Shown here in pieces: positions 33,219 to 42,305 of a stretch of DNA of 51,675 nucleotides. The position numbers and the translations under genes are program-made. This stretch comes from Lachnospiraceae bacterium. GTDB lineage: Bacteria; Bacillota; Clostridia; Lachnospirales; Lachnospiraceae. The DNA lies in contig JAETTM010000027.1 in the NCBI GenBank assembly GCA_021769135.1, forward strand, positions 1 to 51,675. The letters are read 5' to 3'. The notes beneath the pieces were generated by a model. The model saw only the letters and a list, made by a program, of their open reading frames with translations, searched no databases and was not told where the DNA came from. How positions within the stretch are numbered: the first letter of the stretch is position 1; every line of letters begins with the position of its first letter.

Positions 33219-33278
33219 GTTCCTATGTGGGGGTTCTCTCACAAATTCAGCAGAATTATTCTTATAGAAGGAGGATTT

Positions 33279-34820
33279 ATGTTTAGTACGATTATGTCTG
33301 CGGCTATTCTTGGGATGGAGGTTGCCTTGATTCATGTGGAGGTGGATATCGCTCAGGGGCTGCCGGGGTTCATATTGGTGGGGTATTTGAGCGGCGAGGT
33401 AAAAGAGGCGGGGGAACGGGTGCGGGTAGCGCTAAAAAATGCCGGGGCCGCATTGCCGCCCATGAGGATTACAGTGAACCTTGCCCCGGCGAATGTAAGG
33501 AAAGACGGCACCGCGTTTGATTTGCCCATAGCGGTTGGGATTTTAAAGGCCCTTGGGGATATCCCAAGGGAGGCCACGGAAGGGCTTATGGCGGCGGGGG
33601 AATTGGGGCTTAATGGAAGCGTCAATCCTGTCAGAGGTGTGCTGCCTTTTGTGAGAAAAGCAAAAGAGGAGGGGATAAAGAGATGTTTGCTGCCCATGGA
33701 AAATTACAGGGAAGGAAAATTGATCGGAGGGGTGGAAATCATCGGCGTGCGGGATTTAAAAGAAGCTATCGCCTACTTGAAAGAAGGGAAAATGCCGGAT
33801 ATGGAAGGGGAAATGGAAAAAGGGAAAAGCGGCCCGACAGATGCGGAACCGGAAGGGGAACCTGACTTTGGGGAAGTAAAAGGGCAGGCCGAGGCGAAAA
33901 GGGCAGCGGAAATAGCGGCGGCGGGGTTTCATAATTTGCTGCTCATCGGCCCGCCCGGCTCGGGAAAAACTATGATAGCGAAAAGGATTCCGGGCATCCT
34001 TCCGCCGCTTACGGAAGAAGAACGCTTGGAGGTTTCTTCCGTTTACAGCCTCGCAGGGCTTTTGAACAATGTAAATTCGCTGATAAAGAAGCGCCCCTTT
34101 ATGGCTCCCCACCAAACGATTACGGCGCAGGCGCTGGCAGGGGGAGGCAGGCTGATAAAACCAGGTATGGTGAGCCTTGCCCATAAAGGGATTCTCTTTT
34201 TGGACGAGCTGCCGGAATTCAAGGTACATATTATCGATATGCTTCGACAGCCTTTGGAAGAAAAGCAAATCAGTATTGCCAGGTTGGGAGGGAATTATAT
34301 ATTTCCGGCGGACTGCATGTTTGTGGGGGCGATGAACCCGTGTCCATGCGGATATTATCCGGATATGGGCAGATGCAGATGCACAGAATATCAGATCAAA
34401 AGATATCAGGGGCATATATCGGGCCCCGTGTTGGACAGAATTGATTTATGCGCCGGCGTTTCCCAAGTGATGGCGGGGCAGCTTTCCCAAAGAAGTACAG
34501 AAGAATCCAGCAGCAGTATCAGAGAAAGGGTAATTAGGGCGAGAAAGCTGCAGGAAGAAAGGTATGAAGGAAGGCCTTACCGATGCAACGCGCTGCTTCC
34601 CCAGCAGGATTTGGAATATTTCTGCAGGTTGGAAAGAAAAGAGGAGAAGCTGATGGAGAAAATTTTTAAAAATATGAAAATGAGCGCCAGGGCTTATTAC
34701 CGGATTTTGAAAGTGGCGCGCACGATAGCCGATTTGGATGGCTGCGAAAAAGTAAAGGGGATTCATATTGAAGAAGCGCTGGAATGCAGAATGGGGGGAG
34801 AGAAATATTGGGAAGCATAG
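33279..34820 (+). CDS. comM: ComM/YifB-type Mg-chelatase-like AAA+ ATPase
   Basis: 513 aa. The N-terminal Lon-protease-like fold domain (about 1-170) is followed by an AAA+ domain with Walker A GPPGSGKTM and Walker B ILFLDELPEF. A zinc-type cysteine insertion (NPCPCGYYPDMGRCRC) follows, then the helical C-terminal domain with RAYYRILKVARTIADL. ComM is a branch-migration helicase that helps integrate transformed DNA. I chose ATG 33279 (MFSTIMSAAILGMEV), the family start, with AGGAGG 5 bp upstream; a longer frame from 33225 is unsupported. It overlaps the dprA gene, and both are natural-transformation genes. Confidence 0.93.
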   Translation: MFSTIMSAAILGMEVALIHVEVDIAQGLPGFILVGYLSGEVKEAGERVRVALKNAGAALPPMRITVNLAPANVRKDGTAFDLPIAVGILKALGDIPREATEGLMAAGELGLNGSVNPVRGVLPFVRKAKEEGIKRCLLPMENYREGKLIGGVEIIGVRDLKEAIAYLKEGKMPDMEGEMEKGKSGPTDAEPEGEPDFGEVKGQAEAKRAAEIAAAGFHNLLLIGPPGSGKTMIAKRIPGILPPLTEEERLEVSSVYSLAGLLNNVNSLIKKRPFMAPHQTITAQALAGGGRLIKPGMVSLAHKGILFLDELPEFKVHIIDMLRQPLEEKQISIARLGGNYIFPADCMFVGAMNPCPCGYYPDMGRCRCTEYQIKRYQGHISGPVLDRIDLCAGVSQVMAGQLSQRSTEESSSSIRERVIRARKLQEERYEGRPYRCNALLPQQDLEYFCRLERKEEKLMEKIFKNMKMSARAYYRILKVARTIADLDGCEKVKGIHIEEALECRMGGEKYWEA

Positions 34821-35980
34821 GAAACATCGAGGGAAAGCTGCCGGAGAGAAAGTTCTGCGATTGGCAGAAGGAGCAGCCCTATATCTACTGGATGACCAGT
34901 GTGGACGGAGTGGGAAGCCGGACAATCGAAAAACTGGTGGATTATGCCGGTTCCCCCGAAAAAGCGTATGGGCTAAAGCTGTCGGATATGATGGAGATTA
35001 TTCCTAAATCAAAAGCGGAAGCGTTGCTGAAGGCGAAACGGGGAGGGGATATCTTTGAAGAATATTTTGCTTTAAAGCGAAAAGGCATCCAGTTTATCTC
35101 TATTTATCACCCATGTTATCCGAAACGGCTGAAAAATATACCGGATGCGCCTTATGGCATATATGTGGAAGGGGAACTGCCGGCGGAAAACATTCCCTCC
35201 ATAGCTGTCATCGGCGCCAGGCAATGTTCCGATTACGGCCGTTTTGTGGCGCAGCGCTGCGGAGGCGAGTTAGCGCTTGCGGGGATAAACGTAATCAGCG
35301 GTATGGCAAAAGGAATCGACGGTATCAGTCAATGGGCGGCGCTGGAAGCAGGGGGGAAAGTCATAGCGGTACTCGGATGCGGAACGGATATCTGCTATCC
35401 GTCGGAAAACCGGCATATTTACATGAAAGCCAAGGAAAAGGGGGCGGTGATATCCGAATACCCGCCGGGGACTTCGCCGGCAGCCAGGCTTTTCCCCCGC
35501 CGTAACCGCATCATCAGCGGGCTTGCAGATATCGTATTGATTATAGAGGCAAGGGAGAAAAGCGGGACGCTCATTACTGCGGATATGGCCCTTGAACAGG
35601 GCAGGGAAGTCTATGTCGTACCGGGCCGCATTACCGATGGATTAAGCCAGGGGTGCAATCAAATGATAAAGCAGGGGGCGGGCATTTTTACGACTTTAGG
35701 CGAAATGCTGGAAGAAACAGGGCTGCGGGATATGCTGGCCAAGGAGCCCGGTTCCCCATATTTGCCGCTTAAGAGGCGTGAAGGAAAATCACCGGAAGGG
35801 GGAGGCGGTGAGAATATAGAAAAGAAGATATTGGATATATTGGATTTTTATCCCAAGGACATGGATAAATTGATAGAGGAAACGGGGATGGGGTATAGGG
35901 AGTTGATTTGCGCGCTTTCCAGGCTGTGCCTGGAGGGGAAAGCGGTGCGTATGGCGGCAGGGCAGTTTAAGAAAGTATAA
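34784..35980 (+). CDS. dprA: DNA-processing protein DprA (Smf)
   Basis: 398 aa from this start. The Rossmann-like domain (about 100-300) binds single-stranded DNA and loads RecA during transformation. Motifs are IAVIGARQCSDYG, VISGMAKGIDGISQWAAL, GKVIAVLGCGTDICYP, FPRRNRIISGLAD and AREKSGTLITADMALEQGR. The N-terminal SAM-like helices (about 35-95) and C-terminal winged helix (about 340-395) complete the family architecture. It overlaps comM by 37 bp. A TTG at 34808 with GGGGAGAG about 7 bp upstream is a good alternative start (overlap then 13 bp). The order dprA-topA-codY-flgB is conserved in Firmicutes, including Bacillus. Confidence 0.92.
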   Translation: MQNGGREILGSIGNIEGKLPERKFCDWQKEQPYIYWMTSVDGVGSRTIEKLVDYAGSPEKAYGLKLSDMMEIIPKSKAEALLKAKRGGDIFEEYFALKRKGIQFISIYHPCYPKRLKNIPDAPYGIYVEGELPAENIPSIAVIGARQCSDYGRFVAQRCGGELALAGINVISGMAKGIDGISQWAALEAGGKVIAVLGCGTDICYPSENRHIYMKAKEKGAVISEYPPGTSPAARLFPRRNRIISGLADIVLIIEAREKSGTLITADMALEQGREVYVVPGRITDGLSQGCNQMIKQGAGIFTTLGEMLEETGLRDMLAKEPGSPYLPLKRREGKSPEGGGGENIEKKILDILDFYPKDMDKLIEETGMGYRELICALSRLCLEGKAVRMAAGQFKKV

Positions 35981-36004
35981 AATATAAATTTTTTATAATA
36001 TGCC

Positions 36005-36033
36005 TTGCAACAAAGAAGAAAATATTGTATAGT
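36005..36033 (+). promoter_or_regulatory. Promoter of topA
   Basis: TTGCAA (36005-36010), a 17-bp spacer and TATAGT (36028-36033) lie about 100 bp before the topA start. The position rules out an in-frame ATG at 36005 as the real start. Confidence 0.65.
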
Positions 36034-36136
36034 GGTGCAGATTGACGGCAACATAATTCGCGGGAATATAAATACAATATATATATATACTTTTACAGCT
36101 TGGCTGACGGGCTGTGGGAAAGGCATGGTTATTTTT

Positions 36137-38206
36137 ATGGCAAAGTATCTGGTAATAGTGGAATCACCAGCAAAAGTGAAAACGATTAAGAAATTTCTTG
36201 GTGCCAATTATGAGGTGGCGGCCAGCAACGGGCATGTAAGGGATTTGCCTAAAAGCCAGCTGGGAGTGGACGTGGAACATGATTACGAGCCGAAATATAT
36301 TACTATCAGGGGAAAAGGGGATATCTTGGCCAATCTGCGCAAAGAAGTAAAGAAAGCGGAAAAGATTTATCTGGCTACTGACCCTGACCGGGAAGGCGAG
36401 GCGATTTCCTGGCACTTGCTCAAAGCGTTGAAACTGGAAGACAAAAAGGTGTATCGGATTACCTTTAATGAAATTACGAAAAATGCCGTGAAAGAGTCGC
36501 TGAAAAATGCCAGGGAGATTAATATGGATTTGGTGGATGCCCAGCAGGCAAGGCGGGTGCTGGACCGTATGGTAGGATACCGCATCTCCCCATTGCTTTG
36601 GGCCAAGGTAAAAAGAGGGTTAAGCGCCGGAAGGGTGCAGTCGGTAGCTCTTCGCATCATATGCGACAGGGAAGAGGAAATCAATGAATTCATCCCTGAG
36701 GAATATTGGACGTTGGATGGGATTTTCCGGATTCATGGAGAAAAAAAGCCCCTTATGGCAAAATATTACGGGAAGAAGGATAACAAGATAAATATTGCCT
36801 CCAAACAGGAACTAGATAAAATAGTGGAAGAATTGAAAGATGCGGAATATACAGTGGCGGAGGTGAAGAAGGGGGAGCGGATGAAGAAACCGCCGCTGCC
36901 GTTTACCACATCCACTTTGCAGCAGGAAGCCAGCAAAGTGCTGAATTTTTCTACCCAGAAGACGATGAGGCTGGCACAGCAGCTATATGAAGGAATCGAC
37001 ATTAAGGGGAACGGAACGGTCGGCATTATTACCTATTTGCGTACGGATTCCACCAGGGTTTCCGAAGAAGCGGAGGTTTCGGCAAAAGAATATATTGAAA
37101 AGGAATACGGCCAGGAATATGCGGCCACCGCTGTAAAAGAAAAGAAAACGGACAAAAAGATACAGGATGCCCATGAGGCAATCCGCCCTACCGATATATC
37201 CCGTACGCCGACGCTGATGAAGGATTCCCTTTCCAGAGAACAGTTCAGGCTGTACCAGCTGATTTGGAGACGGTTTGCGGCAAGCCGTATGACGCCGGCA
37301 AAATATGAGACGACTTCCGTGAAAATAGATGGAAACGGGCACCGGTTTACCGTATCGGCTTCGAAAGAAATATTTGACGGATTTATGAGCGTCTATGTAC
37401 AGGAGGATGAAAAGGAAGAAAACAATACGTTGGCGAAAGGGATAGATAAGGATACGAGGCTTCAGCTGGAAAGCCTTGACAGCAAGCAGCATTTTACCCA
37501 GCCGGCCCCCCATTATACGGAGGCTTCTTTAGTGAGGGCCCTGGAAGAATTGGGCATAGGGCGTCCCAGCACCTATGCGCCTACAATTACTACTATATTG
37601 GCCAGGCGATATGTGGTAAAGGAAAACAAGAACTTGTATGTGACGGAACTGGGGGAAGTGGTCAACCATATGATGAAGGAGGCTTTCCCAAGTATTGTAG
37701 ACGTGAATTTTACGGCGAATATGGAAGCTTTGCTGGACGGCGTAGAAGAAGGTACGGTAAAATGGAAAACGATAGTCTCCAATTTCTATCCGGATTTGGA
37801 AGAAGCGGTTAAGAATGCGGAGAAAGAACTGGAGCATGTGAAAATTACCGATGAACTGTCGGATGAGGTTTGCGATATCTGCGGCAGGCAGATGGTAATT
37901 AAATATGGCCCCCATGGAAGGTTCCTGGCATGTCCGGGTTTCCCGGAGTGCCGCAATACGAAGCCCTATTATGAAAAAATAGGTATAGCCTGTCCGGAGT
38001 GCGGAAAGGATATTGTCCTTAAAAAAACAAAAAAGGGAAGGAAATATTATGGCTGTATCGACAACCCGGAGTGCGGTTTTATGGTCTGGCAGAAGCCATC
38101 CAATGAAAAATGCGGTAAATGCGGTGCCATTATGCTGGAAAAGGGGAACAAGCTGGTGTGTTCCAATGAAAAGTGCGGTTATGTAGTGGGGCGGAATGAG
38201 CCCTGA
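36137..38206 (+). CDS. topA: DNA topoisomerase I (type IA)
   Basis: 689-aa enzyme that relaxes negative supercoils by cutting one strand. The TOPRIM domain shows MAKYLVIVESPAKVKT and ATDPDREGEAISWHL. The core has QARRVLDRMVGYRISPLLW, GLSAGRVQSVALR and GIITYLRTDSTRVS, with active-site Y300. QDAHEAIRPT and GRPSTYAPTI follow. The C-terminus carries Cys-rich zinc modules (CDICGRQMV/CPGFPECRN, CPECGKDI/CIDNPECG, CGKCGAIM/CSNEKCGY). I chose 36137 by family start; ATG 36125 is also possible because GGGAAAGG lies nearer to it. It follows dprA. Confidence 0.95.
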   Translation: MAKYLVIVESPAKVKTIKKFLGANYEVAASNGHVRDLPKSQLGVDVEHDYEPKYITIRGKGDILANLRKEVKKAEKIYLATDPDREGEAISWHLLKALKLEDKKVYRITFNEITKNAVKESLKNAREINMDLVDAQQARRVLDRMVGYRISPLLWAKVKRGLSAGRVQSVALRIICDREEEINEFIPEEYWTLDGIFRIHGEKKPLMAKYYGKKDNKINIASKQELDKIVEELKDAEYTVAEVKKGERMKKPPLPFTTSTLQQEASKVLNFSTQKTMRLAQQLYEGIDIKGNGTVGIITYLRTDSTRVSEEAEVSAKEYIEKEYGQEYAATAVKEKKTDKKIQDAHEAIRPTDISRTPTLMKDSLSREQFRLYQLIWRRFAASRMTPAKYETTSVKIDGNGHRFTVSASKEIFDGFMSVYVQEDEKEENNTLAKGIDKDTRLQLESLDSKQHFTQPAPHYTEASLVRALEELGIGRPSTYAPTITTILARRYVVKENKNLYVTELGEVVNHMMKEAFPSIVDVNFTANMEALLDGVEEGTVKWKTIVSNFYPDLEEAVKNAEKELEHVKITDELSDEVCDICGRQMVIKYGPHGRFLACPGFPECRNTKPYYEKIGIACPECGKDIVLKKTKKGRKYYGCIDNPECGFMVWQKPSNEKCGKCGAIMLEKGNKLVCSNEKCGYVVGRNEP

Positions 38207-38304
38207 AATGGACAGTATGGAAATATACCAGGCAATTTTAGCGCAAAATTAGCATTAATTAACAAAATTGGAAAAAAAGCTTATCAAATGTAAAAATTGT
38301 ATCT

Positions 38305-38319
38305 AATTTCGGGAAAATT
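38305..38319 (+). promoter_or_regulatory. CodY-box-like site upstream of codY
   Basis: AATTTCGGGAAAATT matches the CodY consensus AATTTTCWGAAAATT at 12 of 15 positions. It lies just upstream of the codY promoter and suggests autoregulation, as known in other Firmicutes. Confidence 0.5.
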
Positions 38320-38341
38320 TAAAAAAATACTATAAAATTTA

Positions 38342-38370
38342 TTGATATGACGATATTAATATGTTACAAT
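38342..38370 (+). promoter_or_regulatory. Promoter of codY
   Basis: TTGATA (38342-38347), a 17-bp spacer and TACAAT (38365-38370) with an extended TGn give a strong vegetative promoter. It lies 93 bp before the codY ATG. The rest of the 256-bp gap after topA is A+T-rich and holds no gene. Confidence 0.7.
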
Positions 38371-38462
38371 AAGCAAGATACACAATGGCTTGGGGTGGAA
38401 GCAATATTCCCGGCCTGAGTATTTTGAACGGCATTTTGCGGAAGAAAAGACGGAGGTATGGT

Positions 38463-39248
38463 ATGAGTAGCGTGCAGCTGTTGGATAAGACGCGGAAAAT
38501 AGGTAAATTGCTACACAACAATAATTCTAGCAAAGTGGTTTTTAATGATATTTGTAATGTATTATGTGAAATCCTGTCGTCCAATGTGCTGGTTATCAGC
38601 AAAAAAGGGAAAGTCCTGGGAGTAGGGGCGGCAGAAGGAGTGGATTCCATTAACGAACTGATTGCTGAACGCGTGGGCGGTTTTATTGATGCCATGCTGA
38701 ACGAAAGAATGCTGGCGGTCCTTTCGACTAAGGAAAATGTGAATTTGGAAACTCTGGGGTTTGAAAATATTGATGTGAACAAATTCCAGGCTATTATTAC
38801 TCCAATCGAAATAGCCGGGGAACGGCTCGGCACACTATTTATTTATAAGTGCGACCATCAGTATGATATTGACGATATTATTCTGTGCGAATACGGTACG
38901 ACAGTAGTGGGGTTGGAGATGCTGAGGGCAGTGAATGAGGAAAACGCGGAAGAAAGCCGGAAATTGGCGGTGGTCCGTTCGGCAATCGGCACTTTGTCTT
39001 TTTCGGAAATGGAAGCCGTTACACATATTTTCGATGAGCTTGGCGGGATGGAAGGGATTCTGGTGGCCAGCAAAATTGCGGACAGGGTAGGCATTACCCG
39101 GTCTGTAATCGTAAATGCGCTGAGGAAATTCGAAAGTGCGGGGGTTATAGAATCCCGCTCTTCAGGAATGAAGGGTACATATATCAAAGTGTTGAACGAT
39201 GTGGTATTTGACGAGATAGAAAAGATTAAGGCGGAAAATAAAAAATAA
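38463..39248 (+). CDS. codY: GTP- and branched-chain-amino-acid-responsive regulator CodY
   Basis: 261-aa global nutritional repressor. The N-terminal GAF domain (about 1-155; MSSVQLLDKTRKIGKLL, LCEILSSNVLVISKKGKVLG) binds Ile/Val. The C-terminal winged helix (about 165-255) has LVASKIADRVGITRSVIVNALRKFESAGVIESRSSGMKGTYIKVLN, the near-invariant CodY helix-turn-helix. ATG at 38463 has GGAGG 6 bp upstream; the longer frame to 38385 lies partly in the leader. It is followed by a terminator and then the flagellar operon, whose transcription CodY controls in some Firmicutes. Confidence 0.95.
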   Translation: MSSVQLLDKTRKIGKLLHNNNSSKVVFNDICNVLCEILSSNVLVISKKGKVLGVGAAEGVDSINELIAERVGGFIDAMLNERMLAVLSTKENVNLETLGFENIDVNKFQAIITPIEIAGERLGTLFIYKCDHQYDIDDIILCEYGTTVVGLEMLRAVNEENAEESRKLAVVRSAIGTLSFSEMEAVTHIFDELGGMEGILVASKIADRVGITRSVIVNALRKFESAGVIESRSSGMKGTYIKVLNDVVFDEIEKIKAENKK

Positions 39249-39276
39249 GTGTTTGGCATGGATGCCGTCTGAGGAT

Positions 39277-39317
39277 AAAAGGATTTAGATATATTTTTAA
39301 TAAATCCTTTTTATTTT
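39277..39317 (+). terminator. Intrinsic terminator of codY
   Basis: AAAAGGATTTA (39277-39287) pairs with TAAATCCTTTT (39301-39311) and the stem runs into TTTATTTT. It separates codY from the flagellar operon. Confidence 0.85.
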
Positions 39318-39337
39318 AGTGTTATTTGAAATTCATC

Positions 39338-39365
39338 TTGTTTTTTTTAAAATTTTAATTATAAT
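39338..39365 (+). promoter_or_regulatory. Candidate promoter of the flagellar operon
   Basis: TTGTTT (39338-39343), a 16-bp spacer and TATAAT (39360-39365) lie about 48 bp before flgB. It looks sigma-A-type, as for the Bacillus fla/che operon; no sigma-28 site was found. Confidence 0.5.
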
Positions 39366-39413
39366 AGAAGGGAGTGGGTAAAACTTCCGGACTTTGAAAG
39401 GAGTATGGTATAA

Positions 39414-39803
39414 ATGATTAGTACGAATGCTTTTGATTATATTAACGTGCTGCAGAAGACGGCGGATGCGGCATGGATACGAAACGATGTAATCAGCAAT
39501 AATATTGCAAATGCTACCACGCCGGGTTACAAAAGGCAGGACATCGCTTTTGAGGATGAGCTGGCCAATGCTTTGGGGAGTTCCAGATATAAAACTATGG
39601 ATGACAAGGTGGCGGATTTGAAGATAAACAGGCTGAGGCCACGGACTTATACGGATTCTGCGAATTTTTCGTACCGTGTGGACGGCAATAACGTAGATAT
39701 CGAGACGGAAAATGTAACGCTGGCGGCGAATCAGCTGAAGTATAATGGCTTAATTGACTGCCTGAACCAGGAGTTTAAAAATTTGAAGATGGTTATGAAA
39801 TAA
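39414..39803 (+). CDS. flgB: Flagellar basal-body rod protein FlgB
   Basis: 129-aa proximal rod subunit exported by the flagellar type III system. It has the rod/hook N-terminal motif NNIANATTPGYKRQDIAFED (about residues 26-45) and the C-terminal helix NLKMVMK. GAAAGGAG precedes the ATG. It is the first gene of the flagellar operon, 18 bp before flgC. Confidence 0.95.
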   Translation: MISTNAFDYINVLQKTADAAWIRNDVISNNIANATTPGYKRQDIAFEDELANALGSSRYKTMDDKVADLKINRLRPRTYTDSANFSYRVDGNNVDIETENVTLAANQLKYNGLIDCLNQEFKNLKMVMK

Positions 39804-39821
39804 CCATAAGGAGGAAAACAG

Positions 39822-40274
39822 ATGGGCAGTATTTTTTCATCATTTAATATAAACTCTTCCGGGCTTACCGCACAGAGGTACCGGATGGATATCATTTCCC
39901 AGAATATCGCCAATGCAAATACGACCCGCACGGAGGACGGAACCCCTTACCGCCGTAAAGTTGTTACTTTTGCTGAGAAAAATACCCATACGCCTTTCAG
40001 CCGCGTATTAAATACGGCAAGGGACAGGTACTCAGGGGACGGCGTAAAGGTTGACAGGGTATATGAAGACGAAGAAACGGAGATGGTCATGGTGTATGAC
40101 CCGTCTCACCCTGACGCGGACGAAAATGGTTATGTCATGTACCCTAACGTGAATATTATTACAGAGATGACGAATATGATTGATGCCAGCAGGGCATATG
40201 AGGCTAACTCTACGGCCTTTAACGCCAGCAAGGCAATTGCTATGAAGGGATTGGAAATCGGTCAGTCGCAATAA
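39822..40274 (+). CDS. flgC: Flagellar basal-body rod protein FlgC
   Basis: 150-aa proximal rod protein. The N-terminal SQNIANANTTRTEDGTPYRRKV and C-terminal NIITEMTNMIDASRAYEANSTAFNASKAI are the paired helices that form the rod coiled coil. AAGGAGG precedes the ATG. It works with FlgB and FliE to connect the MS ring and rod. Confidence 0.95.
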   Translation: MGSIFSSFNINSSGLTAQRYRMDIISQNIANANTTRTEDGTPYRRKVVTFAEKNTHTPFSRVLNTARDRYSGDGVKVDRVYEDEETEMVMVYDPSHPDADENGYVMYPNVNIITEMTNMIDASRAYEANSTAFNASKAIAMKGLEIGQSQ

Positions 40275-40321
40275 TTGAATGATACATAATTGGAACATGG
40301 GTTTTTGAAAGGAAGGAAACT

Positions 40322-40642
40322 ATGGATATTTCATCGCTTTATAATATATCTTCGGCGGCGGTAAGGCAGACGGCGGAGAACAGCCCGATAAACAGGCAGA
40401 TGCCGGAAAAAACGGATACTTTTGACAGCATTTTTCAAAAAGCAGTAGAAAATATAAATACCACCAACAATTATTTGTCCGATATGGAAAATGAAGAGAT
40501 AAGATGGATGTTGGGCGAGACGGAGAATACCCATGATTTATCTATAGCGATGAGCAAGGCTTCTACAGCGTTGCAGTATACTGTTGCGGTCCGCGATAAG
40601 CTGTTAGAGGCATATAAAGAACTTATGCAGATACAAATCTAA
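40322..40642 (+). CDS. fliE: Flagellar hook-basal body complex protein FliE
   Basis: 106-aa adaptor between the MS ring and the rod. The C-terminal half (TFDSIFQKAVENINTTN, DLSIAMSKASTALQYTVAVRDKLLEAYKELMQIQI) matches the family's helical domain. AAAGGAAGG precedes the ATG. Confidence 0.93.
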   Translation: MDISSLYNISSAAVRQTAENSPINRQMPEKTDTFDSIFQKAVENINTTNNYLSDMENEEIRWMLGETENTHDLSIAMSKASTALQYTVAVRDKLLEAYKELMQIQI

Positions 40643-40682
40643 TAAATCTGATAGAGGCTAAATCAGATAAGGAGACTGAACG

Positions 40683-42299
40683 ATGGCAGATAGATTGAGG
40701 GGGCTTTTGGACAAAGTCCTTGCATGGTGGAATAAGTTTACGGCTAAACAGAAGACGATTATCATATCGGCCGGTGCGGGCATTGCTCTGACTGTGGCGA
40801 TTATAGTAGTTCTGCTCACCCGGCCGCAGTATACGCCTTTGATGACCTGCGAGTCCACGAAGCAGGCATCGCAGGTGGTGGAACTGCTGGAAGGGGAAGG
40901 GATTACACATTCTATATCCGATGACGGGCTTCAGATTAAGGTTCTTGAGCAGCAGGAGGCGCAGGCACAGCTTTTGCTGGGCGCCAATGATATCCGTTCC
41001 GACGCGTATTCAATTGATAAGGTGACGGAAGGGGGCTTTGGCTCCACGGAATCCGATAAAAAGAAAAAATACCAATTTTATATGGAAAACAGGCTGGAAA
41101 ACCAGTTCCTTGCCATGTTTCCGGCAATCAAGAGCGCCAGAGTGGAACTATCCATAACGGAGGACGACGGAACGCTGATATCCTCTGATGAGGAGTCCTT
41201 TGCCAGCGTTGCCCTTGAATTGGATCCGGATGAGGAATTCACGACGGATAATGCCGCTTTCCTGGCCAGGGCGATAGCTACGGCCATCGGGAATAAGACG
41301 ACGAACAACATCGTGATTATCGATGCGGCAGGCAATATGCTTTTCTCGGGGGATGAGAACTATTCCATGTCGGGAGTGGCGACTTCTCACCTGAACTTAA
41401 AATCACAGGCGGAAAATCTTGTTAAAAATGAGGTGAAAAGGGTTTTGCTTGGAACCAATGAGTTTGATAACGTAGAGGTTGCAAGCAATTTGTCATTGGA
41501 TTTTTCCACAACGGAATCCACGGAGCACAGGTATTCTGCGCCGGATGGCCGTGAAGAGGGAATGTTAAGCCGGGAATCCATTTTCAGTTCGGAAGGGACC
41601 AATACAAGCGGAGGGCCTCCGGGAACGGATTCCAATACGGAAAACAGCACTACATACCAGTTTCAGAACTCTGCGGACAGCAGTTCCTCTTCTTCGGAAG
41701 AAGTGAGGGATTACCTTCCGGACGAAGTGATTACCAATAAGAACATCCCCGCAGGCCTGATTAATTATGATGAATCTTCAATTTCCGTTTCGGCTATCGA
41801 TTACAATGTAATCAGGGAAGAGGATGCGAGGGATCAGGGCCTTTTGGATGGGATTTCCTGGGATGAGTACAAGGCGTCCAACCAGGGCAGGACCAAAATT
41901 GAAGTGGATCAGGATTTGTACAGCGTAGTTGCCAACGCAACAGGGATCAGCGCCGACCGCATTGCCATTGTAGCGTACAGTGAAAACGTATTTTTTGACA
42001 GGGAAGGCCTTAACATATCCCCCACCGATGTGGTGCAGGTGGTATTGATTATCGTTATTCTTGCGCTTTTGGGATTCGTTGTTTTCAGAAGCATGCGCGG
42101 GGAAAAGGAAGAGGCTCCCGTCGAGGAGGAATTATCGGTGGAATCTCTCCTGCAGTCAGTAGTTCCTGAGGAAAATAAAGAGGATATTATATTTGACGAT
42201 CAATCTGAGACCAGAAAATTAATCGATAAATTTGTGGATGAGAATCCGGAGGCGGCCGCCAGTCTGCTTAGAAACTGGCTCAACGAGGACTGGGGGTAA
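40683..42299 (+). CDS. fliF: Flagellar MS-ring protein FliF
   Basis: 538-aa membrane protein that builds the MS ring on which the motor and the export gate assemble. An N-terminal membrane helix (TIIISAGAGIALTVAIIVVLL, about 22-42) and a C-terminal one (VVQVVLIIVILALLGFVVF) flank the periplasmic ring-building motifs (for example LLGANDIRSDAYSID, YQFYMENRLENQFLAMF). A low-complexity Ser/Asp/Thr insert (about residues 300-345) lies between the ring domains. The C-terminal ESLLQSVVPEENK and REDE-like SAASLLRNWL segment binds FliG, encoded next. Confidence 0.95.
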   Translation: MADRLRGLLDKVLAWWNKFTAKQKTIIISAGAGIALTVAIIVVLLTRPQYTPLMTCESTKQASQVVELLEGEGITHSISDDGLQIKVLEQQEAQAQLLLGANDIRSDAYSIDKVTEGGFGSTESDKKKKYQFYMENRLENQFLAMFPAIKSARVELSITEDDGTLISSDEESFASVALELDPDEEFTTDNAAFLARAIATAIGNKTTNNIVIIDAAGNMLFSGDENYSMSGVATSHLNLKSQAENLVKNEVKRVLLGTNEFDNVEVASNLSLDFSTTESTEHRYSAPDGREEGMLSRESIFSSEGTNTSGGPPGTDSNTENSTTYQFQNSADSSSSSSEEVRDYLPDEVITNKNIPAGLINYDESSISVSAIDYNVIREEDARDQGLLDGISWDEYKASNQGRTKIEVDQDLYSVVANATGISADRIAIVAYSENVFFDREGLNISPTDVVQVVLIIVILALLGFVVFRSMRGEKEEAPVEEELSVESLLQSVVPEENKEDIIFDDQSETRKLIDKFVDENPEAAASLLRNWLNEDWG

Positions 42300-42305
42300 A
42301 GTATA

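Noticed and set aside
33756-34415. 219-residue minus-strand frame opposite comM
   Set aside because: It is the shadow of a conserved AAA+ gene; composition is biased and no motifs are seen.
36005-38206. Longer start of topA at 36005
   Set aside because: It overlaps the promoter -35; the conserved N-terminus MAKYLVIVESPAK starts at 36137.
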